From contig JAPDOI010000134.1 of NCBI GenBank assembly GCA_029168955.1, positions 868,001 to 932,000 of the forward strand: a DNA stretch of 64,000 nucleotides, given 5' to 3'. Below are positions 32,766-42,845 of the stretch, piece by piece. Numbering within the stretch: position 1 is the stretch's first letter; each line of letters starts with the position of its first letter. The stretch comes from Aplectana chamaeleonis (Eukaryota > Nematoda > Chromadorea > Rhabditida > Cosmocercidae). Both the position numbers and the translations under genes were made by a program. The notes under the pieces are model-generated. The model had not been told where the DNA came from. It saw nothing but the letters and a program-made list of their open reading frames with translations, and did not search any database.

Positions 32766-33442
32766 TTCTCAGAGTCCAAGGGGTTGGCTGGTCTACGAGA
32801 TTTTCACCCACTTTGTGACCGCTTTTCGTCGCACTTCCGTTCTTACTCTGCTTAGAGGGACCCAAAGCTTACCTGAATACAAAAAACAGGCAACTTTCGT
32901 AAATCGAACATGTCTTCAGCGTCTCTTATCATAGCTCGCTTCAAAGTGGACATTTTCAGACTTGAAGACATCCATGGATTCAGTATCCAGTATTTATTTT
33001 CGTTTTTGAACGACGCATGGCGTGGCATATTCTCGAACAAGGCATGTAGGGTCGACACTGTCAATCGAGTGGGTGAGCTGTGGGATAATATGAGATGGTG
33101 AAATGTGCATCTGTGTCTACTCTAGTTAATTTAATTTTTTTACTTCATTTTTTTATTTCAAAAATTTTATTTTTTGCATTTTTAAAATTCAAGTCCACTT
33201 CATCTCTGAGTATTTGTTATTATGTGTTTGTCCACGGAACTTCAACCCACTACCTGCCCGTTTTTCGTCCTTCTTTCTTCATCATCTTTCTCACGTGGAC
33301 CCGAAGCTCACGTCTCAGCAAAAAAAATTTTTTTTTCCGTAAACACCGCCTTTAATGAGGGGGTAGTTCCTCTTACGGTAATGCCAACCACAAAAAATAG
33401 AGTGGATTTCCTTCCTAATTAATCATGGAAGTTGCAGAATTT
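32766..33442. other. no recognisable gene
   Basis: T-rich stretch 33110-33340 gives hydrophobic short frames only. No conserved motifs. Confidence 0.4.
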
Positions 33443-33569
33443 AACACAAAGTTTAGGTGTCAGGCAGAAATCGAACCCGCTTGACATAATTTTCCTGGCG
33501 AAAGTGTTACCATTACACTACCGACACTGCTCTGCATTCCTCAGCAAGATGACACCTAAGTTTTGTGTT
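33443..33569 (-). repeat. tRNA-like sequence enclosed by 20-bp inverted repeats
   Basis: Outer arms AACACAAAGTTTAGGTGTCA (33443-33462) and its near inverse (33550-33569) pair with one mismatch. Inside, the minus strand reads GTGTCGG..CTGACAC (7-bp acceptor-like stem with one G-U), a GTGT/ACAC D-arm with AATGGTA loop, and a GCGGG-TTCGATT-TCTGC T-arm with B-box GGGTTCGATTT. The anticodon stem does not pair (TTCGC against ATTAT), so it is not a functional tRNA. It looks like a tRNA-derived unit carried in a small palindromic element. Confidence 0.55.
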
Positions 33570-34362
33570 CAGCTCAGCAACATTGTGATATCTTGTAATC
33601 ATATAACAAGCCAGTAAAGGCATCAACTATTCAAAAACATCAAAAATCTTGGAAATGTTTTTTTTCCGAAATTTTTTTACCAGAAAGTACAATTTCTACT
33701 TCTTAAGGGAGTGTCGGAAATGGTTGTGAGAGCAAAAAGGCGTTTGATATTCGTAGAAGGCATGCGGCTGGGGATCCTTATTTGAGATGCACGCTTTTCA
33801 AGGCTTGCGCCGGGGGCATTGCGTTAAAAATTAATTGGAAAAATTAATTTGTAGAAGGGAAATGGTCTCGAGCCGATATGCAAACGTTGTCCAATTGTTG
33901 CGAAAAATGTTTCATTTCTTCATATGTTACACTCGTTTTGTACAAACACTGGTTTGTTAGAGCATGATTCCAATAAGGCAACAAAAACCAAAAGTGAAAC
34001 ATCAGCTAGGGGTGCTCACGGGGTTTCCAGCGTGGTCTGATGCTATCAGGGAGGTAATGAGAGCGAGCGCATGTCCAGATGAGTGATAAGGCCGTGCGTA
34101 GATCATCAGCAGAGCAACAACCGGAAGCACATTAGGGAAAAGAAACAACATCATCGTCAAAATCAGAGACCGCCAACACACCGCGCGGGTTTTCATCGTC
34201 GGATGCACTTTACACTCTCGGAAGTGTCGAGAAGAGATGAGGAGATGACGATAATGAAATGAGAAATGATGGAAGATGACTGGCGTGAAAAGAGACACGG
34301 AAAACTTTGGGTTTCTGAGGGAATATCTCGAATATTAGAACTTTTAGGGCTCGTCAGCGCGA
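33570..34362. other. no recognisable gene
   Basis: Overlapping short frames at 34002-34298 and 34193-34411 (minus) have no known motifs. No repeat ends were recognised. Confidence 0.4.
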
Positions 34363-35166
34363 TCCTAGGAGTTTTTGAACAAGTTACATGCGAACTAAAG
34401 ACTCTCAACATGTTACCTGCAACTGATCTTTACAACTTTAAGCTACATGCGACATTCAACATAGTAAAAGTGTGACATGGTGTGACTTTACTTACAAGTG
34501 ATATATAGTATTCGCACTTGCACAACCTAAATCTATTAATGTAACTATTCTAGGCTGCAGAAAGTTGTAGGTAATTATACTGTTGACAGGTATGTTACAT
34601 GAGATATTGCGCATAACATACCTTCTTCAAGGAGAGTATACGACGCACTCCTGATGAAGGAATTAGGTGTCGACATCTTTGTCGGTTCAGTTCGGGGTAC
34701 CTGGCTCCGCCCATTCGGTAGAGGTGCGGTCCAAACGCTGACGGCCTTAGGTCAGGATCGTACTTCCCACGACCTACGATAGCGACAGCACATATCGGGT
34801 ATATCGATTTTTAGTCGTTGTGGATGGCTAACATAGCGTCGCATCGCTCGTCGCTGGAAGTATGATCCCGTCCTTGGGTGGCACTCGGGGGCCGGCCGCG
34901 TCGCGTGACAGTGTGTCGGACGCGTCGCGTGCCGATGTCAACGTAACATGTAACGACATTGCAAGTTGTTCGCAATATTGTGTACGTTGCACGTATTATT
35001 AGCGCAAGTTACATACATGTCACTTCATTCGAAAAACTAGGCAAAATACATACACGTAACATCGCTTCAACACAATTGCTTGAGAACCTGAAGTAAGTTA
35101 CATGAAGCTATCGCGCAAGTTGCGTTCAAGTCTCACGTAGGTAAATTGCTGAGAAATTCCTGAGGA
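34363..35166. mobile_element. SL1-core family element (copy F) with decayed core
   Basis: Ends TCCTAGGAGTTTTTGAACAA and the inverse of TCCTCAGGAATTTCTC. Arrays of AAGTTACATGCGAAC, CATGTTACCTGCAAC and GCAAGTTACATACATG. The core begins GTATACGACGCACTCCTGAT and reaches GTGTCGACATCTTTGTCGG, but the SL1-like part is scrambled (GGTTCAGTTCGGGGTACC). A 137-bp MITE has inserted just beyond it at 34742. Confidence 0.6.
34742..34878. mobile_element. small 'GATCATACTTCC' MITE, intact copy
   Basis: TIRs CCTTAGGTCAGGATCGTACT and the inverse of CCAAGGACGGGATCATACTT. The interior has GCGACAGCACATATCGG, TATATCGATTTTTAGTCG and GCGTCGCATCGCTCGTCGC. This is the cleanest copy and serves as reference for those at 7293, 44343 and 62446. 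Confidence 0.7.
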
Positions 35167-35406
35167 GAATCATCAGAATGAATGTGCGGCGCAGTTTTCG
35201 CAATTTTTACACAATTTCAGCGCTTGTCATGAGCAATAGAAGCCAGTTTCCAAACGAAGGAGATTAGAATATAGCATTTCCAAGACTTATCGAATTTTTC
35301 GAATAATCGCTTTACGAAGAGATTGGCCGCAAAAGGGATGGCTACGGACCACTCGGCAGCCCACGCGTCTGTCGCGTGCGCCGATCGATCACCACATTCC
35401 TCGGGT
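35167..35406. other. no recognisable feature
   Basis: Short spacer with nothing to report. Confidence 0.4.
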
Positions 35407-35554
35407 CAGGGGCTCTCTACACCCAGAGGGAGGAGTTCTCCTGTTTTTGCAGTTTGACAAGTCACGCTAATCAACGCAAACGAAGTGGTCCCGAGTGGAA
35501 TTGGAGACGCAGAAGGCGAGACAACTCCTCCCTCGCCTGTGTAGAGAGCCCCTG
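35407..35554. repeat. 148-bp inverted-repeat element
   Basis: Arms of ~34 bp: CAGGGGCTCTCTACACCCAG.. then GAGGGAGGAGTT at the left, and AACTCCTCCCTCGCCTGTGT.. then AGAGAGCCCCTG at the right, with three or four mismatches and an ~80-bp spacer. Confidence 0.65.
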
Positions 35555-35627
35555 TCCCCATTCCTCGTGGGCACACAAGGAGCAGCGCAGGATGCTGAGG
35601 TGTCCGCGGCCATCTGTTTCGTGGCTG

Positions 35628-35850
35628 AAGGCATCGTTCACGATGGATTTCGTTTTCGAGTTTTCCATATATAATGAGAGCTATAGTTCCCTACATAGGA
35701 GCTACGTTAAAAGAACTGCGAAAAATCCACTGAAAACCCCTTTTTCAGACCGGAAATATCTGAATCGACTTTTCAGGAAGGAAGAGTCGATCGTTAGAAA
35801 TAGCCGTTTTGACCGACGATCTCACGATCAAAGGAAGTTTATCTTTCGTT
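35628..35850. repeat. left end of a TTAA MITE superfamily member, cut by the LINE
   Basis: GAAGGCATCGTTCACGATGG and following sequence resemble the left end at 19514. A matching right end (CAGCGCGTACGATGCCTTTA) lies at 37463-37482, beyond the LINE and a second MITE. They may be the two halves of one element, but the interior is too short to be sure. Confidence 0.4.
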
Positions 35851-36686
35851 CATTTATTTATTTATTTATTTGTGGACGCACACATAGTGCACGTGTATGA
35901 AGACATCATAACATCAATACCGTTAGATACATACGCCGGAAGCATTTTTAAATGCTAAATGGAAGAATTCAAAATGGAACATAACGATTAAGGATAAAAC
36001 AGAGGATAAAACTAAAAAAAATGGTTATAAAAGTAAGACAGACTACAAAACACTGGGATCTCTACGGCGAGTTAGAGCAGATTACCTGGTGAACTACTTT
36101 TTTGAAGGAATTGAGATTCAAACACAAAGCGTCTCTATTAATCAAAAAATTTAACGTTGGAACTACTCTATTACAGAAAAATTTTGACCTGACCTGCATC
36201 CGAGATATTTTCGGTCTGAGCTTTTGTGTGTTTCCTCTTGTGCGTGAATTCACAAAAGTGAAAAAGTCGGATGATCGGAGTGAGATCTTGCGAGTAATTA
36301 TTTTGTATGACATGACGAGATCGTTGCGTTTTCTCCTACTTTCAAGACTTCGTAACCCGAAAACTTGCCTTCTTACCAAACCATTGGGTATAAAACGATA
36401 ATCTACACCACTGCAACGTAAGGCAGGTTTTCTCGTGAAATTATTTTGCACACTTTCCAAAGCAGCAATGTCCTTTTTTAAATAGGGATTAAACACCGTG
36501 GTACCGTTTTCAACCAGTGGTCTAACATAAGATTTGTATGCTCTGATAAGGATTTGTGGATCTTTTGTCTTAAGTGCTTTGAAAAGGTTGTAAGCCCTAT
36601 GCATTGCCTTGGAGATTATGGATCTGTAATGCAAGCGGAAACTTAGTTTGCCGGTAAGTTCAAATGACTTGTTGAGAAGGAAAGGT
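35851..36686 (-). mobile_element. 5'-truncated CR1/jockey-like LINE with (AAAT)n tail
   Basis: The minus strand carries the end of a non-LTR retrotransposon ORF2 (36062-36673), a ~210-bp 3' untranslated stretch, and an (AAAT)5-type tail at 35851-35872. Sequence homologous to the upstream ORF2 was not found beyond the MITE at 36694-37180, so the 5' truncation lies close to 36680. Confidence 0.75.
36062..36673 (-). pseudogene. C-terminal end of LINE reverse transcriptase
   Basis: A continuous frame of about 204 codons. It shows the thumb and C-terminal region of CR1/jockey-type reverse transcriptases: SIISKAMHRAYNLFKAL, then LIRAYKSYVRPLVENG with VFNPYL, LESVQNNFTRK, LRSLESRR-DL-YKII, and a C-terminal FFCNRVVPTLNFLI. 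The palm with the FADD motif and the endonuclease are absent. The coding continues upstream of the first plausible start as LLNKSFELTGKLSFRLHYRS, so no start was chosen by motif. No internal stops were seen. Dead on arrival as a LINE, because truncated. Confidence 0.8.
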
Positions 36687-36693
36687 TATTTAA

Positions 36694-37180
36694 AGGCAGT
36701 GTCCACGATAAAAACCATGTCTGATTTTTTTGGTGGAGATCGGCAGCTGCGGGGCCTAGCGCAACCCTAAGGTTGAAAAAAAAACTAAGAAAAATGAGCT
36801 TGGAACGGTCCCCTACGGCCCCAAAGTTGGACACCCGTCAGCTCGTCACACCTAGATGCACTTTCCACGCCCACCAACGTGAACAAATGAATGCTCGAGA
36901 TTGTGAGATGAGCGATGATTTCCGATCAATAGCCCCGTCCTTCCCTTAATTCTCAACTTCTCTCTTTACTCAGGTCAGCTCGCATACATCGCCTGCAAAA
37001 GACGGAAGTTACAAGCCTCGGACAACTCGTCCACAATGCTTCCCTTGTTGAATTTCGAGAGTCTATAACTCCGTTTCCAGGGGGTCTTGTACGATTACAG
37101 AGACATCAATGGAATCTGCGTGGAGCCGTTTTCAAGATAGGTGGAAAACAGAAAAACGATTTCCATCGTGAACACTGCCT
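36694..37180. mobile_element. 487-bp TTAA MITE, copy 1
   Basis: Ends AGGCAGTGTCCACGAT and the inverse of AGGCAGTGTTCACGAT. TTAA on both sides (36690-36693 and 37181-37184). It aligns end to end with the inverted copy at 47125-47611, which has exactly the same length. Shared tracts include GCCCCAAAGTTGGACACCCG, CGCCCACCAACGTGAACAAA and GACAACTCGTCCAC. No transposase; TTAA target use suggests a piggyBac-type source. Confidence 0.9.
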
Positions 37181-37184
37181 TTAA

Positions 37185-39195
37185 TGTGTACAGAAAAGTC
37201 ATTCTTCGCGTAATCATATGGTATATCCCGTCAACTTCCCCTCAGTTGTACTGTATCAATTGTTGATCAGTTAATTATATGATGGCTGACAGCGAATTGT
37301 GCCAGATGACTGAAAGAGGGTCGGCCTCTTTTGACGGAATTTTAGGCATTCAACCTCAATTATCTTCACAATGAGGCGTTTTCAACCGAACAAAATCTCC
37401 CTACGTTCTTAGGTGGGCCCAGGAAATCATTTGAACCGAAAAAAAAACGGTGAGTGGTTTTCAGCGCGTACGATGCCTTTAAGACAACTATATCGATCGA
37501 AAATTTATCTGATTTCACAAAACAAATCATTCGGGTTTTCAATTTGGTCTTCAAATCATACTTAAAGACAAATGCATTGTTTTTTTTGTAATTGAAAATC
37601 CAAATATCATATCCGTACATATGCACACAAAAACCGACATATGACCCTTTGTTAAACGTTGTAAGCTCTGGTACATCCCCAGTGACCTGTTGATTTGGAT
37701 TATCACCAGCAGCGGAGCGGTGGGCCTCGGTGAAATATAACTAGTGATAAGGAGGTTTCGACGAAAAAGCCACCGCTCCGCGCTGTGATAACCGAAAACA
37801 TGAGTTCACTTGGGATGAAACAGAGTCTACGTTTGCCAACGCCGATGGGAGCGTCAAAAACGAGTGTGAAACTAGTAAATTTGAGCAATGCATGTCGAAA
37901 AATTTTGGCAACACCGCCAATGAGCTTCGACAAGTCGGCCCTCAAACACAAAGTCCTCTAGATTGATCGTTCGAACACGGTTACTTTGGCTAATTTTTTG
38001 AAGCTTCCGCGGGGGTGAGCGTTCTAGTCTAGGCCGTAAGAGTTTATTGGATCCAACATCTCAACCATATTGTCGCTAATGTTAGCCGTTTGAACCGTGC
38101 GCGGTGTAACTCGTCCACTTTCACCCCCGAGAGCAAAAACAACCGTTATTTCTCTATTTCCATTCAGTTTTCGTAGACTTTTTCTTAGTTAGTTCCCCAT
38201 ACTACCACCTCCAAACCTTTGATTAATGTCATAAAATCGATATAAATTTTTAGCGCGCCTGCTGCCTTTAAGTAATGTTCAGTGGAGAAGAAAGCACAAG
38301 ACAAGCAGAAAGTGAGTTTAAACTAGCACACTAGACTGAACTACCAGAAAGAAAAAGGCCGTTCAAGGGCCACTTGAAAATGAAAGAGGCTCATTTTACA
38401 GCGTTCCGTTACATGCTTCGAACAATGTTTGTACATACATACATGCATACTATAGCCATCCTGCTCAGTATTAAAGAAAAGGGAAACTCTCCATTCCGCA
38501 GTGAAGTAGCTCGTTTTCCTATTGAAAAATGGAGGGATCAATAAATGATTCACACAAAATTAATATTTCAATAGGAGTAAGATGAATGTCCCTGCACTTT
38601 CACTAGAAAATAGAATTTTCAATTACTAGAAAAAGGCTTTTCAGAGTTTCCCTTCACTTGCAGAATTCTCAGGAGGAAGGATAAAGAAGGTCCAGATTTG
38701 ATATGTACGTGACTTTGCCTGAAATGTTGTGAGCAAGAGGGAGATTGTCGCCACACTCACATCTCTAGAGCCACTTCAAGAATCGATACCACAGGATTTC
38801 TTCGAAATTACTCGGGTGAGCATGTTGTCCTTCAATTTCCTCAACTGACTCTCTATGCAAATTTGCTTCAGCTTGTTACAGGGGAATCACGTTGACATTC
38901 GGTTGCAATGACGGATGCTACCTTCCAAAAAGAGAAAAGACGTACATAAAACCTCCTTAAAGATCTCAGATTCATGTCCAGCACCCAAAGGGCCTCGAGA
39001 AGATTGAGCGGGCAACACTGATTGACTTCCTAAATTGTAGTTATTGTCATTATTAATTTCTCTTATTTCTTTCCAGAAATCGGAAATTGGAAATCAAAGT
39101 TCCCCTAATCCCTGATCGGAAGCCAGGCGATAGGCGATTCCGATTTCAAAGAAAAAAAAAACCTCTCGTTTTCTGAAGAAACGAGAGGCGTTCAA
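37185..39195. other. no recognisable gene; solo MITE right ends
   Basis: Right ends of the TTAA superfamily occur at 37463-37482 and 38252-38275 (GCGCGCCTGCTGCCTTTAAG-type). 39030-39120 resembles 9590-9720. Other frames, such as 37703-37951 (minus), are unconserved. Confidence 0.4.
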
Positions 39196-39451
39196 CTAAG
39201 GCGATTCTCGGCCCGAGCCGCCTTACAGTTCGGCAGGTTCCCTCAATCTGCGGGTCGGCTCCTGTTGCTGTCCTGACCACTGCTGTTGCGGTCCGGGCCA
39301 CTGGTGTGGCTTTCTGGGCCACAGACATTGCTGTCTGAACTCTTCAGGTTCGCCTAAATAGCAACAGCAGAGATCGGGAGAACGAACCGAACTGTCAGGC
39401 GGATTCAATCCCTCTTCGGTGCGGCTCGGGGCCGACAATCGCCTGCCTAAG
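39196..39451. mobile_element. 'CTAAGGCGATTCT' CAG/CTG-rich MITE, copy 1
   Basis: The ends CTAAGGCGATTCTCGGCCCG and GGGCCGACAATCGCCTGCCT (before AAG) are TIRs. The interior has GTTCGGCAGG and its inverse, and CTGTTGC/GCAACAG tracts. Two further copies lie at 42462 and 61600. Confidence 0.7.
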
Positions 39452-40063
39452 AACGAAATGACAACCTGTAATTAATCGGTTTTTTGTTGAATCTGTTTTT
39501 TATGGCTCAGCTCGCAACACAAATCAAAAAGAAAATAAAAGATTAGGGAGGCGGTTCGACAGAATGCGCGTAGCTATAAACGCGACAGAATGAAACGTCA
39601 ATCGGGTGATCATAGGTAGTGCTTCGGCTTTTTGAGTGATGGGCAGGTACATATTTCGGAGCAATGGGCATATATTTCGGGGCAACAGGCGGGCTTGCTC
39701 GGGGCAAGCACGCCATGTTTCTAGTGTATGTCAACCGTATAATTTCGATTTTTCCAGTAATTACAATTTTTGTTTAAATATCAGAATGACGAATTACTGC
39801 CATTGGTTCTAAAAAATACGCTCAAAGGGATGTGAACAAGTTGGATGAAGAGGCCAACTCGAGTGCTTTCCTAGAATTGCAACAGTCACCCAATCGGCAA
39901 ATATTCGAATATTCGGGAAATAGTACATTTATTCTCAAGAATTCTACTATTTTATCAACTATGGGAGCACTAACCCTAGCGCAACTACTGGAACAAATGA
40001 CAACTAAACCATTCCGGCATTGGAGCTGTTGTCAGAATTAGGATGTTGATCTCATCCACAAGG
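39452..40063. other. no recognisable gene
   Basis: 39600-39720 has short CATATTTCGGRGCAAYRGGC-like direct repeats. Nothing coding is supported. Confidence 0.4.
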
Positions 40064-40256
40064 CTGGAGCAAATCGGCTGGCACACGTGACGCGCGTGGC
40101 GAAAAACTGCTGCGCTCACGTCGTCGGTGGAGCGCGTTGACCAAGCGCCAACTATTTTTCTTGTTAGAGGCCCCACGGTTAAGGCGCTCCAACTACGACG
40201 CTCACGCAGCGGTTTTCCGCCGCGCGCGTCATCTGTGCCGCCAGCTGAACTGCTCC
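40064..40256. repeat. 193-bp inverted-repeat element (GACGCGCGTGGCG type)
   Basis: Arms of ~75 bp pair imperfectly: GACGCGCGTGGCGAAAAACT, CTGCGCTCACGTCGTC and GTGGAGCGCG at the left, against their inverses at the right. A related half-copy lies at 60393-60512 (GGATGTGGCGGGAATACGCT, GCGCTCATGTCGTCG). Confidence 0.65.
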
Positions 40257-40372
40257 CGCGCTGTACTTTTTACTCGGAAAGCTGTTTGTCCGCACAGTCT
40301 TCTCTTCTGTATGTATGTGGCACATGTCCCCCGTTTTGGAGACAAATCAAGTCTAATCTATAAGAGTTTTAG

Positions 40373-40815
40373 GGAATATCCGCGAAACAGCCGAGAAATA
40401 GCAAACCAGGCTCCGCAGCGGCTCCTGGTGGGCTATTTCACGGTTATTTCTCGGCTATTTCTCGGCTATTTTACGAAACGGACAAGAATTAGCCGAGGAA
40501 TAGCCGAGAAACAATGAGAAGTAACCAAAAGTAACCAAGACGCAATCGTCGCCGACTCGCCAAGCCACCATCCGTAGCCGCCAGCGGTTGGGAGGGACCT
40601 CCGTAGGCTAAGCGAGGTCCAAGTACCTCAAACTTAGGTAATTGAACCGATGAAGGTGTTGACATCCGAATCATGTCTTTGGAATGCGCCGTATACCCAC
40701 GTGGAGAGCATTATTTCTCGGCTATTTCCGGCGAGCATTATTTGGCGGCTATTTCGCGGCTATTACGCGGCAAGCAGGCATTTCTCGGCAATTTCTCGGC
40801 CAAAACTATCAGAGC
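40373..40815 (-). mobile_element. SL1-core element with CGGCTATTTCTCGG arrays (copy D)
   Basis: Core on the minus strand (about 40560-40705) with GTATACGGCGCATTCC, GATGTCAACACCTTCATCGG and the SL1-like 22-mer. Flanks are arrays of AGCCGAGAAATAGC and TTTCTCGGCTATTTC in both orientations, unrelated to the AAGTTAC or GCCGC arrays of other copies. Ends are approximate; overlapping frames here follow the repeats. Confidence 0.6.
40627..40648 (-). other. SL1-leader-like 22-mer with GTA (copy D)
   Basis: Twenty of 22 positions match SL1; differences at 5 (C) and 13 (T). GTACTTGGACC follows. The downstream part (TAGCCTACGGAGGTCCC) diverges from copies A and B. Confidence 0.55.
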
Positions 40816-41852
40816 AGAATCATCCAGAAAGTCGATATAATTAGTTTGATATGCAGTACTGATATAGATTGCGAATTGTGATGTAGTCTATGTAATGACA
40901 TCCCATCGCACTGCGGTCGACAACTGGGATTACCGAGCAGATTTTAGTCGCAAATAATAAGCGGAAATTCAGTCTTTATCAAGATTGAAATGAGAAGGTA
41001 AGGTAGACACTGCATTTGGAAACCAATCTAAAAACGGAAAATCAACGAGGGGTTCAAATTGTATACTGGAGAGAATTGGAGTGCCAAGAAAAAATGGTCC
41101 CTAAAACTAGCATCATTCAGAAAGAGAGATAAGAAATAATGATCAAAAGAGATAAAAAAAACAAGAGAACAGGCATTTCGGGGTTATAGGCGGGGTTTTC
41201 GGGGTAAACACGTTTGGTTTCGACTTCGAATGTTTTTCTCGAATGGTAAACAGAAATTCAGAAATTGCCAGGATTTAAGCGTGGAATGATATACAGAGGT
41301 GAAAAACACCAGAAAAAGCGGAAAATTGAAAAAAGGGAGTAATCTACCCTAGAAAAAAAGTTCTATAATTGGCAGCATTCCACATGGACATTAACCAGAC
41401 GTAGCGGGGCAGGGACAGATCGTTTTCATGCCCGATTCTTTACAGCCGTGTTGTTGAAAAGTCGATAATGAATCGTAAACTGCTGCGCGTGCTGTGAGAT
41501 GAGAAGGTCATAATGGGCGGGCGGGTGGTGGCCGCAGCCCTGAACTTCAGAAGCAGCTGCGGACCCCTCATAATCACGCTAATATCAGTTTTTATCAGTG
41601 TCAGGAGGGAAGCTCGTGAATAAACATCACACTTCCACACCCAAGGTCATCATCCACTTCATATTAATCACCCAAACAAAGTCCTTTGTTCACCTGGACA
41701 GGTCTCGGAACTTGTATGATGGACTACATAGATGAGTTTTTCTGCCCATCAAGTTCCATTCAACACCATGAATGGGGTTCGGTGAAATATAGCGCGAGAA
41801 TTGGGCGTTTTTCCGTGTAGTTTCAGACGGACAGTTGATCTTCTGCGCTCTA
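40816..41852. other. no recognisable feature
   Basis: AT-rich DNA. The 66-codon minus frame at 41440-41640 has no known motif. Confidence 0.4.
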
Positions 41853-42074
41853 TAAAGTCAATCCGAATGAGACTGTCGGCCCACGCGGTCGGCGTGCGAG
41901 CGAAGCGGCCGTCGCGGAGGCATTTTTCGAACCTGCGACTGGATTATCAGGAACCTTAAACGAATATTGAATGTATCCCCAGTCAGCTGTCTATAGAAGT
42001 GGACAAGTTCATCCGAAAAATCTCTTCGTGACGGTCGCTCGCCACGCACCGCGACCGCGTGGGCGGTCAATCTA
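41853..42074. mobile_element. 238-bp TA-type MITE, copy 3 (right end truncated)
   Basis: TAAAGTCAATCCGAATGAGA at the left with CCCACGCGGTCGGCGTGCGA. Right TIR CGCGACCGCGTGGGCGGTCA stops about 20 bp early. The interior matches copies 2 and 5. Confidence 0.75.
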
Positions 42075-42461
42075 AAACACGCGAAGAATATATGGAGCGT
42101 CAAAGTGCGGACTCAGGTTCATAGGAGACCACTGGTACTAGAATATCAACCACATGACTTGGCTGGTTGAAGAGAAAAAACTCCATGGGTTGCCCATAGG
42201 ATACTAGCCACGCAATCGACTTGCGAAAGGGTAACTTCCATGGGATATCAACTGCGGTAATGAATTAAAAACAAGTCTTGACTTCATGTGCGGTCGCTAA
42301 AATATTCACTTGCCCTAACTCTGTGGGTGGTCCCTGGGATATCGGCTCAAGTACTAGACTGAAGTTAATGTAGAGTCCTTAGGATATCCAACAAGTCAGT
42401 TGATAAAAAAATTAACTTCATAGTTGGGCGCTAGAACATCATCTATGGAAGCTCATGCCTT
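42075..42461. other. degenerate tandem phrases
   Basis: Repeated phrases AACTTCATGGGT.. GGATATC recur about every 50-60 bp (42170-42450) and again at 42945-43100. It looks like a decayed minisatellite. No gene. Confidence 0.4.
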
Positions 42462-42845
42462 TCTGGGCCCCGAGCAACCTAACAGTTCGGCTAGATTTCT
42501 CAATCTGCGGGTCGGCTCCTGCCGCTGTCCGGGTCTTTGCTGCTGCTCTCCAGGCTCCAGCAACAGCAGCAGCCCGGAGGACTGAAGTTTGAGTGCGCTA
42601 CCCGGAACATACCCTATGGTCGCAACTTGGGGAGAAGTAAGCTGCATGCTCGGGCGAATCAAGAATCGGAGCCACGTGGCAGTTCGGCTTGTTCTCCCAA
42701 TTTCCGGGCAACTGCTGTTGCTGTTCGGGCTCCTCCAGTTCGCCCTAACAGCAGCAGCAGTGGCACGAACAGCAACAGCAGTGGATCCTCAGATTGGGAG
42801 AGACAGCCGATCTGTCAGGAGGCTCGGAGCTGAGAATCGCCTTAG
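42462..42845. mobile_element. 'CTAAGGCGATTCT' CAG/CTG-rich MITE, copy 2
   Basis: Right end GAGAATCGCCTTAG is intact; the left end is decayed (TTTCTGGGCCCCGAG). Interior: AACAGTTCGGCTAG, TCAATCTGCGGGTCGG, CAGCAACAGCAGCAGCCCGG, GCTGTTGCTGTTCGG and AACAGCAACAGCAGTGG. The unit seems doubled, with about 60 bp of other sequence at the middle. Confidence 0.6.

Noticed and set aside
35376..35900. 174-codon plus-strand frame as a gene
   Set aside because: It runs across an inverted-repeat element, a MITE end and into the LINE tail, so it is a chance frame.
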